A stretch of DNA of 47,918 bases from Spartobacteria bacterium (GTDB lineage Bacteria > Verrucomicrobiota > Verrucomicrobiia > Chthoniobacterales > UBA6821): positions 1 to 47,918 of the forward strand of contig CANKWU010000014.1 of assembly GCA_947487385.1 (NCBI GenBank), written 5' to 3'. The notes beneath the pieces were generated by a model. The model ran no database searches and was not told where the DNA came from. It saw nothing but the letters and a program-made list of their open reading frames with translations. The translations under genes and the position numbers were made by a program. How positions within the stretch are numbered: position 1 is the first letter of the stretch; every line of letters starts with the position of its first letter. Below are positions 33,084-42,073 of this stretch, one piece after another.

Positions 33084-34217
33084 ATGAATCCGATGACTCC
33101 GAAACGTACCCGTCGGCTCCGCGCTCGCGCTGCAACCATGAACGCCCCTGAAGAGGAGTTCGATGACTATGGCCCTGAGCCAAACATGAAGCTCTCCCAC
33201 GCCTTTCTGGTGGTTCTTCTTCTTCATGTGGTGGCTGTCGGTGGCCTCTACGCCTTCAATTCGATGAAGGCCGGCAAGGTTTCTCCCACCAAGACAGCCC
33301 ACCGATCCACGGAGCCAATGTCTCCTAAACAGCAGTCGCCAAACGACCATGGTTCTGGTGATGCTGGTGGTTCTGGGCCTGGAGAAGAGCCTCCGGTAAC
33401 ATCCAAGGCTCCCCTTGTCGCCAAGGTAGGCGAGGTTCCAAAGTCAGTTGCCAAGAGCTCTACCAAGGGCCCTACCAAGCAGGTGGCTGAAAGCAGTCAA
33501 TTCGTTTCCTCAGCTCCCACGTCTCCATCTGCTCCCACAGCTCCCAAGGGATTCCTGGCGAGCGCCAGGAGCATGATCGGAAAAACCGTTGGGGCCTCTG
33601 GCCTCGGCGTAGCTGCCGTTTCGACAGCATCCGCGCAGGAACCTGCACCTGCAACTTCCACTGCAACGCAGTCTTCTCAAGTCCTTCAGGCATCTCAAAT
33701 GGCAGGGGCCAACACAGCGAACACTTACATGGTGAAGGCGGGAGATACTCTCACGCGCATTGCTTCCTCATTGGGAGTGGCGATTCCCGAACTCGAAAAG
33801 GTGAACGGAATGACAGAAAAGTCTGTTCTTCAGGTTGGCCAGATCCTCAAGGTTCCGGCCAAAATGATGAGTCAGGCAGTTTCTGATGTCTCGACCCAAG
33901 CTGGCAAAATTGTGGAAAGCGTGCAGCTAGCACCCGCTGCAGTAGCTGGAGCTGTCACATCAGTCACCTCAGCGACTACAGCCCTTACGGGAGCTGCTCC
34001 TACTGCGGTAGCGGCACCTGTTGAGAATCAGGGGCCGAGCACCGAGTATACCGTCGTGAGGGGTGACAGTCCTTACAAGATTGCCAAAAAATTCAAAATC
34101 ATGCCCGATCAGCTTATGAAGGCTAACGGCATCACCGATCCGAAGAAGATCCAGATCGGGCAGCAGCTAAAGATTCCCACCTCCGCAGCTGCCGCATCGA
34201 AGAAAGCGGTCCAGTAA
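33084..34217 (+). CDS. Membrane-anchored protein with two LysM domains, embedded in the dcw cluster
   Basis: 377 residues. A basic cytoplasmic N-terminus (to about 35), one membrane helix (LSHAFLVVLLLHVVAVGGLYAF, about 38-59), a long Ser/Thr/Pro/Ala-rich linker, then LysM 1 (YMVKAGDTLTRIASSLGVAI, about 215-260) and LysM 2 (YTVVRGDSPYKIAKKFKIMP, about 322-366), separated by another Ala/Thr-rich stretch. LysM binds N-acetylglucosamine-containing glycans, so the protein probably binds peptidoglycan from the inner membrane. No enzymatic domain is seen. It sits between murD and ftsW, where the textbook cluster has no such gene. The start could also be the ATG three codons later. Confidence 0.85.
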   Translation: MNPMTPKRTRRLRARAATMNAPEEEFDDYGPEPNMKLSHAFLVVLLLHVVAVGGLYAFNSMKAGKVSPTKTAHRSTEPMSPKQQSPNDHGSGDAGGSGPGEEPPVTSKAPLVAKVGEVPKSVAKSSTKGPTKQVAESSQFVSSAPTSPSAPTAPKGFLASARSMIGKTVGASGLGVAAVSTASAQEPAPATSTATQSSQVLQASQMAGANTANTYMVKAGDTLTRIASSLGVAIPELEKVNGMTEKSVLQVGQILKVPAKMMSQAVSDVSTQAGKIVESVQLAPAAVAGAVTSVTSATTALTGAAPTAVAAPVENQGPSTEYTVVRGDSPYKIAKKFKIMPDQLMKANGITDPKKIQIGQQLKIPTSAAAASKKAVQ

Positions 34218-34268
34218 GCTCTACAACCCTCTGGTACCAATCCCCGAGCCCTTCAGCACCCAGGAGCC

Positions 34269-35414
34269 GTGCAGCGCAGCAGCATTTACCTCCTTCTGAT
34301 CTCCGTGGTCGGGTTGCTTGCCCTCGGGGTGGTGATGCTTTTCAGCACGAGCGCTTATGCCCAGGAGAGTCACGGCGACATCTACTATTTTGTCAAAAAG
34401 GATATTTTTTGGCTGGTCATCGGCGTGGGGGTCTGCGTGCTGGGTGCGATGACCGACTATCATCTCTGGCAGCGCACATGGAAGATTTGGTTCGGAGCCT
34501 CCGTTATCCTGCTGGTCTTATGCTTCGTTCCCCACGTGGGAATGAAGATCAACGGGTCACATCGCTGGCTCAACCTGCATCTTCTTGTTTTCCAGCCCAG
34601 TGAGTTTGGAAAGATAGCAGCGGTTTTTTTTGTTGCCTGGTGGTTTTCCCGCGAAGAGACCGATCCCCGAAAGATTCTGGATGGGTTTATTATTCCGATC
34701 GGTATCGTGGCCATCATCATGGGTCTTATTGCAAAGGAAGTGGATCTCGGGACAGCCGCCCTCATCGGCGCCACAACCCTCGCCATCTGTTTGGTAGGCG
34801 GAGCGAATTGGCTGATCTTCGCCGGACTTTGCGGAGCGGGACTGACCGGGCTGCTTGGTCTCGCCATGCTGATTCCTGAACGCGCTGCCCGCATAATGAC
34901 CTTTATGCATCCGGAGGCCGACAAGTTGGGGAAAGGGCTTCAGCAATGGCAGGCCCTGATAGCCTTTGGTTCCGGCGGATTCGAGGGCCTCGGACTCGGG
35001 GAGGGACGTCAGAAGATGCTCTACCTGCCCTATGCGCACACTGATTTCATCTTCCCGATGATCGGTGAGGAGTTGGGGCTTCGCTTCACTTGGCTCGTTC
35101 TCCTGGGATTTATTCTCATCATCCTTTGCGGCGGTCTTATCGCAGCAAATGCCAAGGATCGCTTTGGAAAACTTCTCGCCATGGGAATCCTCCTGTTGAT
35201 CTCGTTGCAGGCAGCGGTCAATATCGGAATGACAACCTCGATCCTTCCAAACAAAGGGATGCCCCTGCCCTTCATCAGCTACGGGGGAAGCAATATGGCC
35301 GTTTGTCTTTTCATGATTGGAATCCTCGTAAACATTCACCGCACCGGCACTCCGATCGCTCCCGCTCCCGAGAGGCAACTCGTCCTCGCGGGGCGATCCG
35401 TTCCCAGAATCTAA
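34269..35414 (+). CDS. ftsW: Septal peptidoglycan glycosyltransferase FtsW (SEDS family)
   Basis: 381 residues; GTG start at 34269 with CAGGAG just upstream. Ten or so membrane helices. SEDS signatures: GVVMLFSTSA in helix 1, INGSHRWLNL and FQPSEFGKIAAV (about 95-120), KEVDLGTAALIGAT, then HTDFIFPMIGEELGL and GMPLPFISYGGSNM (about 335-348). With FtsI it polymerises septal glycan strands from lipid II. RodA is the alternative paralogue; the dcw position favours FtsW. 51 nt after lysM and 9 nt before murG. Confidence 0.92.
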   Translation: MQRSSIYLLLISVVGLLALGVVMLFSTSAYAQESHGDIYYFVKKDIFWLVIGVGVCVLGAMTDYHLWQRTWKIWFGASVILLVLCFVPHVGMKINGSHRWLNLHLLVFQPSEFGKIAAVFFVAWWFSREETDPRKILDGFIIPIGIVAIIMGLIAKEVDLGTAALIGATTLAICLVGGANWLIFAGLCGAGLTGLLGLAMLIPERAARIMTFMHPEADKLGKGLQQWQALIAFGSGGFEGLGLGEGRQKMLYLPYAHTDFIFPMIGEELGLRFTWLVLLGFILIILCGGLIAANAKDRFGKLLAMGILLLISLQAAVNIGMTTSILPNKGMPLPFISYGGSNMAVCLFMIGILVNIHRTGTPIAPAPERQLVLAGRSVPRI

Positions 35415-35423
35415 CAATCACAC

Positions 35424-36557
35424 ATGGCGGTACCCAAACAATTTGTCATCGCATGTGGTGGCACCGGAGGACATCTCTTTCCCGGTCTGGCTGTCGCCGA
35501 GGTTCTGCATGAACGCGGCCATGAGGTCCTGCTACTTGTCTCGGAGAAGGAGATCGATGCCGTTGCGCTGAGGGATCATGTCGAGTTCCGGTGTGAGAAG
35601 CTCCCCTCCATCGGAATGCCAGCGCTTCTCTCCCCTGCATTTCTACGCTTCGTGAAGCGAGGTTGGGAGAGCTTCAGCACCTGTAGGCAACTCTACTCGC
35701 GCTACCAGCCTTCCGGTGTCCTTGGGATGGGGGGCTTCACCTCAGCAGCTCCTCTGCTGGTAGCGCGTCTGTCCGGAATTCCCTGCTACCTGCACGAGTC
35801 CAATGCGATTGCCGGCCGGGCCAACCGTCTCGCTTCCCGTTGGACGGACCGTGTTCTCCTGGGATTAAAGGTCTGTGAATCTTCCTTTCCCAAAAGCACC
35901 TGCATCGTGACCGGAACCCCTGTGCGCCGTAATCTCGGCACCCCGCTGCCCAAGGGGGAGGCGCGCGCGGCATTCGGCCTAGATCCGGATCTGCCCACAC
36001 TTCTGGTGATGGGAGGTAGTCAGGGTGCCGCCGGAATCAATCAGCTCCTCTTCCGTTCGGCCACTTTTCTGAAGGATTTTCGCAACGAAGAGAACAAGCC
36101 CCTACAAGTCATTCATCTCACCGGTGAGCGAGATGACAACCTAGCTGCCATTAACTATCAACGGGAGGGAATCGCCTCTCATGTCGCCTCCTTCCATCAC
36201 CGGATGGAGCAGGCTTATTCCGCAGCCGATCTCGTGGTCTCGCGTGCCGGCGCTGCAAGCCTCAGCGAAATCTCGCAGTTCTCGCTTCCCTCGCTCCTGA
36301 TTCCTTTTCCCTTTGCCGCTGATCTTCACCAGCATCGCAATGCCGAGGCCTTCCGCGATGCCGGTGCTGCGGAGCTCATCGAGGAAAAGACGGCTGATCC
36401 AGAAACCTTCGCTCTCTTGGTCCGGAATCTCCTCACCGACGTCAGGCGTCGAGAGCGCATGGCCGCTGCAGCCGGATCCGTTCTGCCACGTGGGGGCGCT
36501 GGACTTGTCGCCGACGTCATGGAGCAGGGCGTCGTGACCCGGGAGGCAAGACGATGA
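35424..36557 (+). CDS. murG: Lipid II synthase MurG (N-acetylglucosaminyltransferase)
   Basis: 377 residues. N-terminal IACGGTGGHLFPGLAVAEVL (glycine-rich loop, about 6-25), GMGGFTSAAPLLVA, CYLHESNAIAGRANR (about 118-132), and in the C-terminal domain VMGGSQGAAGINQLL and VSRAGAASLSEISQF with PFPFAADLHQHRNAE (UDP-GlcNAc site). It converts lipid I to lipid II at the inner face of the membrane. It overlaps murC-murB by 4 nt. Confidence 0.96.
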   Translation: MAVPKQFVIACGGTGGHLFPGLAVAEVLHERGHEVLLLVSEKEIDAVALRDHVEFRCEKLPSIGMPALLSPAFLRFVKRGWESFSTCRQLYSRYQPSGVLGMGGFTSAAPLLVARLSGIPCYLHESNAIAGRANRLASRWTDRVLLGLKVCESSFPKSTCIVTGTPVRRNLGTPLPKGEARAAFGLDPDLPTLLVMGGSQGAAGINQLLFRSATFLKDFRNEENKPLQVIHLTGERDDNLAAINYQREGIASHVASFHHRMEQAYSAADLVVSRAGAASLSEISQFSLPSLLIPFPFAADLHQHRNAEAFRDAGAAELIEEKTADPETFALLVRNLLTDVRRRERMAAAAGSVLPRGGAGLVADVMEQGVVTREARR

Positions 36558-38935
36558 TTTCCGAGAGGAGAGTTGCCGGCGTCCGATTTGATGGTGCCGA
36601 ACTGGCTGCATTCCTTTTGGGACCGACATCACGACGCATCCACCTTATCGGAGTGGCCGGTTCCGGAATGAGTGGCATTGCCGCCCTCCTCCTAGCGCTT
36701 GGTCATCGTGTCAGCGGGTCGGATAAGGTCGACACCCAGGAAGTAGAACGTTTGCGCCGCAAGGGACTCGAGTTCGAGTCTCCACATGGCACCCGCATGG
36801 TTTTCGATGCCGAACTGGTGATCTTTTCCTCTGCTATCCATGCAGGCAATCCGGCTTTTGACGCGGCCCTGACCCTTAACAAAGTGATGGCTCGCCGTGC
36901 CGAGGTCCTTGCTGCCGTGATGAGCGGCAAGCAGGGCGTGGTGGTCTGCGGGATGCACGGAAAGACCACGACCTCCGCAATGGCTGCCCATGTCCTGAGG
37001 GCGGGAGGTCTTAAGCCCTCCCACTACGTGGGGGCCGAGATCCCAATCCTTGGAACGAATGCCCGCTGGGACTCTGAAGGAACGCACTTGGTGGCCGAGG
37101 GGGATGAAAGCGACGGCACACTGGTCCATTATCACCCGCGCCATGCGCTTGTTCTCAATATTGAGCCCGAGCATCTCGACCATTACCGAGATCTCGCCGC
37201 GATCGACACGGTTTTTTCCAAACTGCTCTGCCAGACTTCGGGCAAGGTCTATTTTTGGGCCGACGATCCCGGTGCTACGCGCCTCTGTTCCCATCATCCA
37301 GGTGCTGTTCCAGTAGGGACAGGATCCCACTGCCGTTATCAATTAGCTAAGGTGGAAGAGTCGGGACATACCATCCGCTTTGAGGTAATTCGTGATGGAG
37401 AGTCACTCGGTCGAATCCATCTCGGAATTCCCGGGTTGCATAATGCCCATAACGCCCTGTTGGTGATCGCGCTTGCCAGTGACTTGGGGATTTCCTTTTC
37501 CATCATCGCTTCCGCCTTGAAAGATTTTCGCGGGGCGAAGCGCCGCTTTGAACTCAAGTATGAGGACGATGAGTTTAGGGTTTTCGACGATTACGGTCAT
37601 CATCCCACCGAAATTACGGCCACCCTGGCGACGGCACGTATTGCCCTGCGTGACTCCGGCCAGAATACGAAAAATGGACAAGAAGGACGTCTCATTGTTC
37701 TCTTCCAGCCGCATCGTTATTCCCGCACAGCTTCCCTCAAGGAGGAATTTGGAAGATCCTTTGGAGATGCCGATTTGGTTTTTGTCGCTCCGATCTATCC
37801 CGCAGGCGAAGCCCCCATCCCGGGAGTCGACGAGGGAAGTGTGGTGGAGGCTGCCCGCGCCGAAGGTCATCAGGGAATGCTGAGGACAGCCTCGGTGCTG
37901 GAAGCGGGATGGGCTGCTGCTGCCATACTCAGGGATGGGGATCTGGTTATTACCCTCGGCGCAGGAAATATCCATGAGGCCGGCACTCTGATCGCCCGCG
38001 AACTGGCACTTCGTGGCAAGCTTCGCAAGGCCATGGGCCCCGGAATCATCAAAATGTCCGAACCGCTTTCCCGTCACACCACGATGAGGGTCGGCGGTCC
38101 GGCGCGCTTTTGGGTTGAGCCCGAGAGTGAAGAAGGGTTTGCCGAACTTGTCCGCCTCTGCCACGACGAGGGGATTCCGTTTATGGTAATGGGGAGAGGG
38201 TCCAATCTCATTGTGCGAGACGGTGGTTTTCCAGGAGTTGTCGCCCATTTGTCAAAGGGTTGCTTTGCCGAGGCCTCGGTGGATGGGAATAAGGTTGTTG
38301 CCGGGGTTGGGATCCGTCTCAAGCAACTGGCCGCCATCGCCCGCAATGCCGGTCTTACCGGCTTTGAGTGGATGGACGGCATTCCCGGGAATCTGGGTGG
38401 AGCGTTGCGCATGAATGCCGGTGCGATGGGGATTCAGACATTCGACCAGGTTCTCAAGATTCGTTTTGCCGATCGTGATGGAAACATCGTCTCCCGTACT
38501 CCTCAGGAAATTGAAGTGGGCTACCGCGATGTCCCGGTCCTGCATGACCATTATGCACTCTCTGCAACGCTCCGCGGGGCGGTGGCTGATGCCGGAACGA
38601 TCGACGAACTCCTCGATAAATCACTTCGCCACCGAAAGGAAACACAGCCTGTAGCGTCCAGCGCAGGCTGTATTTTCAAGAATCCTGGAACACTCTCCGC
38701 CGGCAGACTCATCGACGAACTCGGACTTAAGAACAGCGCCGTCGGCGGGGCCCGTGTTTCCGAAGTCCATGCGAACTTCATTGTCAATGATGGTGGAGCG
38801 ACGGCCGACGAGGTCCTTGCACTGATCAGTCGGATTCAGGATAGGGCCCGACTGGAGCGCGGAATTCAACTGGAGACTGAGGTTTCCATCATCGGTGAAG
38901 AACCGGAAGATCACGAAAACACCCATGATCACTAA
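36554..38935 (+). CDS. murC/murB: MurC-MurB fusion: UDP-MurNAc:L-Ala ligase and UDP-enolpyruvyl-GlcNAc reductase
   Basis: 793 residues in one frame. Residues about 1-485 are MurC: IHLIGVAGSGMSGIAALLLALG, ATP loop CGMHGKTTTSAMA, AEGDESDGTLVHYHP, NIEPEHLDHY, VFDDYGHHPTEI. Residues about 495-793 are MurB: RHTTMRVGGPARFWVE (FAD site), MGRGSNLIVRDGGFPG, EWMDGIPGNLGGALRMNAGAMG, SAGCIFKNPGTLSAGRLIDELG and SEVHANFIVND. The usual proton-donor Ser of MurB is Cys706 here. The fusion joins two cytoplasmic steps that follow each other: MurB makes UDP-MurNAc and MurC adds L-Ala. In Chlamydia MurC is fused to Ddl instead. The end overlaps ddl by 11 nt. Confidence 0.95.
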   Translation: MISERRVAGVRFDGAELAAFLLGPTSRRIHLIGVAGSGMSGIAALLLALGHRVSGSDKVDTQEVERLRRKGLEFESPHGTRMVFDAELVIFSSAIHAGNPAFDAALTLNKVMARRAEVLAAVMSGKQGVVVCGMHGKTTTSAMAAHVLRAGGLKPSHYVGAEIPILGTNARWDSEGTHLVAEGDESDGTLVHYHPRHALVLNIEPEHLDHYRDLAAIDTVFSKLLCQTSGKVYFWADDPGATRLCSHHPGAVPVGTGSHCRYQLAKVEESGHTIRFEVIRDGESLGRIHLGIPGLHNAHNALLVIALASDLGISFSIIASALKDFRGAKRRFELKYEDDEFRVFDDYGHHPTEITATLATARIALRDSGQNTKNGQEGRLIVLFQPHRYSRTASLKEEFGRSFGDADLVFVAPIYPAGEAPIPGVDEGSVVEAARAEGHQGMLRTASVLEAGWAAAAILRDGDLVITLGAGNIHEAGTLIARELALRGKLRKAMGPGIIKMSEPLSRHTTMRVGGPARFWVEPESEEGFAELVRLCHDEGIPFMVMGRGSNLIVRDGGFPGVVAHLSKGCFAEASVDGNKVVAGVGIRLKQLAAIARNAGLTGFEWMDGIPGNLGGALRMNAGAMGIQTFDQVLKIRFADRDGNIVSRTPQEIEVGYRDVPVLHDHYALSATLRGAVADAGTIDELLDKSLRHRKETQPVASSAGCIFKNPGTLSAGRLIDELGLKNSAVGGARVSEVHANFIVNDGGATADEVLALISRIQDRARLERGIQLETEVSIIGEEPEDHENTHDH

Positions 38936-39854
38936 AACATCCTTCGATCCACGTAACCGACATCTTGTTGTTCTCAAGGGAGGTCCCGGTTCAGAGCATG
39001 ATGTCTCGCTTCGCTCAGGCTCATCCGTGGCCGCTGCTCTCCGCAACGCCGGTGCGCATGTCGAGGAGATTGAGGTCACTGGCATGGAGGTTTCCATTCC
39101 GGAAGGAACCGAACTTGTCTTCAATCTGATCCACGGGACCTTTGGTGAGGATGGAGTACTCCAGCAATTACTTGACGAACGAGGTATTGCGTACACGGGT
39201 GAGGGATCCGCGCAGAGTCGAGTGGCCTTTGACAAGATCTTGACCAAGCAGGCTCTGGTTAAAGCAGGTGTGCCGTCTCCCCATTTTGAAATCTTGAGCT
39301 CTAAGACGGGCATCTGGCCATCGCTTCCCCTGCCCATTGTGATCAAGGCACCACGACAGGGCTCGAGTGTGGGAGTTCATCTCATCCATGAGCTTGCTGA
39401 AATCGACCAGGCCCTTGCGGACTGTCGCCTTTACGGTGAGGAGATTCTTGTCGAGGAGTTGGTGACGGGAAGGGAGCTGACCGTGGGAGTGATCGGTGAT
39501 CAGGTGCTACCTGTGGTGGAGATCAAGCCGAACGAGGGATTTTACGACTACACCAATAAGTACACGAAGGGAGCCACGGAATATTTGGTTCCAGCACCCC
39601 TCTCATCCTCGGAAACAGAAGCCGTACAAGGAGCTGCGCTTGCTGCGGTGCGGGCCCTCGGGTTGAGTGTTTACAGTCGGGTCGATGTCCTTCTTGCTGC
39701 TGACGGCCCCACCGTTCTGGAAATCAATACCATCCCCGGAATGACAGAAACCAGTCTACTTCCCAAGGCAGCGGCTGCCATGGGGATAGATTTCACAGCA
39801 CTTTGCTGCAGAATAGCGGAACAATCACTCGCGGTCCGAGGATCCTGCACATGA
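38925..39854 (+). CDS. ddl: D-alanine--D-alanine ligase
   Basis: 309 residues from the ATG at 38925, 11 nt inside the murCB end; a GTG at 38895 is less likely. ATP-grasp enzyme: VVLKGGPGSEHDVSLRSGSSVAAAL (N-terminal signature), FNLIHGTFGEDGVLQ (about 66-80), YTGEGSAQSRVAFDKI, VIKAPRQGSSVGVHL, ILVEELVTGRELTVGVI, and LEINTIPGMTETSLLPKAA near the end. It makes the D-Ala-D-Ala that MurF adds. The stop overlaps ftsQ (ATGA). Confidence 0.95.
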   Translation: MITKTSFDPRNRHLVVLKGGPGSEHDVSLRSGSSVAAALRNAGAHVEEIEVTGMEVSIPEGTELVFNLIHGTFGEDGVLQQLLDERGIAYTGEGSAQSRVAFDKILTKQALVKAGVPSPHFEILSSKTGIWPSLPLPIVIKAPRQGSSVGVHLIHELAEIDQALADCRLYGEEILVEELVTGRELTVGVIGDQVLPVVEIKPNEGFYDYTNKYTKGATEYLVPAPLSSSETEAVQGAALAAVRALGLSVYSRVDVLLAADGPTVLEINTIPGMTETSLLPKAAAAMGIDFTALCCRIAEQSLAVRGSCT

Positions 39855-40825
39855 ACACTCGACGCAATAGCGGCGGAAACAGGAGAAGGGGAGGCGCTCC
39901 TGCGCGCCGTAAGCACCTTCTTGAGGTGAATGTGAGAACGGCTAGTATCAACCGTCAGCGCCGAGGCAGGGCGAACGGCCTTTTATGGAAGACCTTCGTG
40001 ATCGTGATCGTGCTCTCACTACTGGTTGCCGGAGCACGAATTGCTTGCAGCAAATTCTTTTTTAAGAACCCTGAGTACGATCTTAAACACATCGTCACCC
40101 ATCTCAACGGGGTTATGACCCGGGAGGAGCTTGGCAACATTACCGGCTTTACCGAGGGGAAGAACATCTTCGGACTCGACCTGGAGCAGGCAAACCAGAA
40201 GTTATCCTCCCTGCCCGAGGTGCGCACGGTAAGCATCGAACGGATGCTACCCGACACCATCGAAGTGGGACTGGAGCCCCGTGAGCCGGTCTTCCTGTTT
40301 GTTGCTCCAGGGGAGAGCGATGCGGCTGCGGGTGAATCCTTCAGTCCCGGCAAGAGCTTCCTCTGTGACAAGGATGGAGTGATGATGCGCCCTGCCAGAC
40401 TGGATGAAAAATTTCTGGGGCTGCCCGTGCTTCGAGGTGTTTCTTTGGTCAACGCGGTCCCTGGTAAGAAACTGGAGAGTCCGTCACTCGCCACGGCGCT
40501 GATGTTGAGGCAGGCACTCTCGGAACTACCCGAGGAGACGTTCCGGATCAGCTCGGTCGATGTTTCCAAGCCTTATGCCGCATTAGTGACAGATGCATCA
40601 GGTGCGAAATTCACGTTCGGAACCCTTGGAGAGGCCGATTTGCCTTCGCAGCTCGAGCGGCTTCGCAAGCTGCTCGACCGTTGTCAGGAGACAGGCCGAA
40701 GGATCCAGACTGCAAATCTCATGATGATCCGCAATACTCCCGTCACTTTTGTGCTTACGCCCGAGCAAGGGTCTGACAAAATAGCACCCGTCACTCCTTC
40801 TAAAAAAAACCAAAAGCACAATTAG
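39851..40825 (+). CDS. ftsQ: FtsQ, POTRA-domain division protein
   Basis: 324 residues from the ATG at 39851, overlapping the ddl stop. An Arg-rich cytoplasmic N-terminus (about 55 residues), one membrane helix (LLWKTFVIVIVLSLLVAGAR), then the POTRA domain (NITGFTEGKNIFGLDLEQANQKL with PEVRTVSIERMLPDTIEVGLEPREPV) and the FtsQ beta domain with LPVLRG and LRKLLDRC. FtsQ recruits FtsL and partners in the divisome. The N-terminal tail is long and basic (RRNSGGNRRRGGAPARRK), which could contact DNA or lipid head groups. Family assignment is supported by the ddl-ftsQ-ftsA order. Confidence 0.88.
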   Translation: MNTRRNSGGNRRRGGAPARRKHLLEVNVRTASINRQRRGRANGLLWKTFVIVIVLSLLVAGARIACSKFFFKNPEYDLKHIVTHLNGVMTREELGNITGFTEGKNIFGLDLEQANQKLSSLPEVRTVSIERMLPDTIEVGLEPREPVFLFVAPGESDAAAGESFSPGKSFLCDKDGVMMRPARLDEKFLGLPVLRGVSLVNAVPGKKLESPSLATALMLRQALSELPEETFRISSVDVSKPYAALVTDASGAKFTFGTLGEADLPSQLERLRKLLDRCQETGRRIQTANLMMIRNTPVTFVLTPEQGSDKIAPVTPSKKNQKHN

Positions 40826-40849
40826 CCTCGGTAAACATTTTTTTTCGCC

Positions 40850-42073
40850 ATGGCCAACGAGCAAATCTTTGTAGGACTCGAGATCGGAACGACGAAGATT
40901 AGCGTCATTGTCGCAGAAGCCAGGGCCGATGATCAGATCAGCATTCTCGGGGTGGGCGAGACTCCGTCACGAGGGGTGCGCAAGGGGGAGATCGTGGACA
41001 TGGAGACGGTTACCGAGTGCGTCCGCGAAGCAATCCTCGACGCAGAGGACAAGACGAACGTTGAAATCGGAAACGTTTGGGTTGCGATCACAGGATCCCA
41101 TCTGGAGAGCTTTAATAACCGTGGCTCTCTGGCTCTTCCCGAGGAGAGGCAGATCGAACCCGAGGATCTGGATGCCGTTGAGATTAGCGCTAAGGAAGTT
41201 GCCATCCCCACTCCGAACACCTTTCTCCACACCATTCTTCAAGCATACCATGTGGATGGGAATCAGAATGTCATCGATCCCCTTAAGTCGGAAGGAGCCA
41301 TGCTGGAGGCCGATTTTCACATTGTTCACGGGATCAAAACGCGCATTCACAACACCCTTCGCTGCATTGAGTCGCTGAAGATCGGTATCGAGGATGTTGT
41401 TCTAAGTTCGCTTGCCAGCGCCCAGGTTGTTCTTTCCCAGGATCAGAAAAACTATGGTGCCCTCATGATCGATATCGGTGGAGGAACAACCGATTACCTT
41501 GTTTATATCGACGGTTCCATTCGTCATAGCGGCGTGCTGGCTCTGGGAGGTGACCACATTACCAATGATATTTCTGTCGGGCTGAGGCTTCCGATTGCAA
41601 GGGCAGAACTCCTAAAGATCCAAGAGGGGTCTGCGACTGATCCAGCGGGCTCGCCAGGCGGTATCATTTTGCTGAAGAACGACCCCAGATTCCTTGGTTG
41701 CGATGTCGACCGTACTTCCCTGGACACGATCATTTACCTTCGTGTGAACGAGATTTTCGAGCTGATCCGACGCGACATTGAATCATCCGTTGAGGGAATG
41801 ATCGATCTTATCCGGGGAGTCATGATCACCGGCGGCGGTTCCAAGCTGAAGGGAATTGCCCAGGTTGCTGAGGAAGTCTTCGAGATCCCGGTTGAACTCA
41901 CGCGTGCCCGCAATGTCAGTGGAGCCACCCAGATCTTCGAGGACCCCCAGTACTCCACCGCAATCGGGCTGACCAAATACGCAAGGCTCGTTACCAAGAA
42001 TATCGCGCCCGAGAGCATGCTCGAGCGCTTCACCCAGAGATTGGGTAGCCTCTTCAAGAAACGTTCGCGATGA
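40850..42073 (+). CDS. ftsA: FtsA, actin-like membrane tether of FtsZ
   Basis: 407 residues. Actin-fold motifs: VGLEIGTTKISVIVAEA (phosphate 1), the SHS2/1C region with GNVWVAITGSH, MIDIGGGTTDYLVYIDG (phosphate 2, about 205) and RGVMITGGGSKLKGI (adenosine site). The last 15 or so residues (MLERFTQRLGSLFKKRSR) form the expected amphipathic membrane-targeting helix. It polymerises on the membrane and binds the FtsZ C-terminal peptide; that peptide is present in the next gene. It overlaps ftsZ by 4 nt. Confidence 0.94.
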   Translation: MANEQIFVGLEIGTTKISVIVAEARADDQISILGVGETPSRGVRKGEIVDMETVTECVREAILDAEDKTNVEIGNVWVAITGSHLESFNNRGSLALPEERQIEPEDLDAVEISAKEVAIPTPNTFLHTILQAYHVDGNQNVIDPLKSEGAMLEADFHIVHGIKTRIHNTLRCIESLKIGIEDVVLSSLASAQVVLSQDQKNYGALMIDIGGGTTDYLVYIDGSIRHSGVLALGGDHITNDISVGLRLPIARAELLKIQEGSATDPAGSPGGIILLKNDPRFLGCDVDRTSLDTIIYLRVNEIFELIRRDIESSVEGMIDLIRGVMITGGGSKLKGIAQVAEEVFEIPVELTRARNVSGATQIFEDPQYSTAIGLTKYARLVTKNIAPESMLERFTQRLGSLFKKRSR

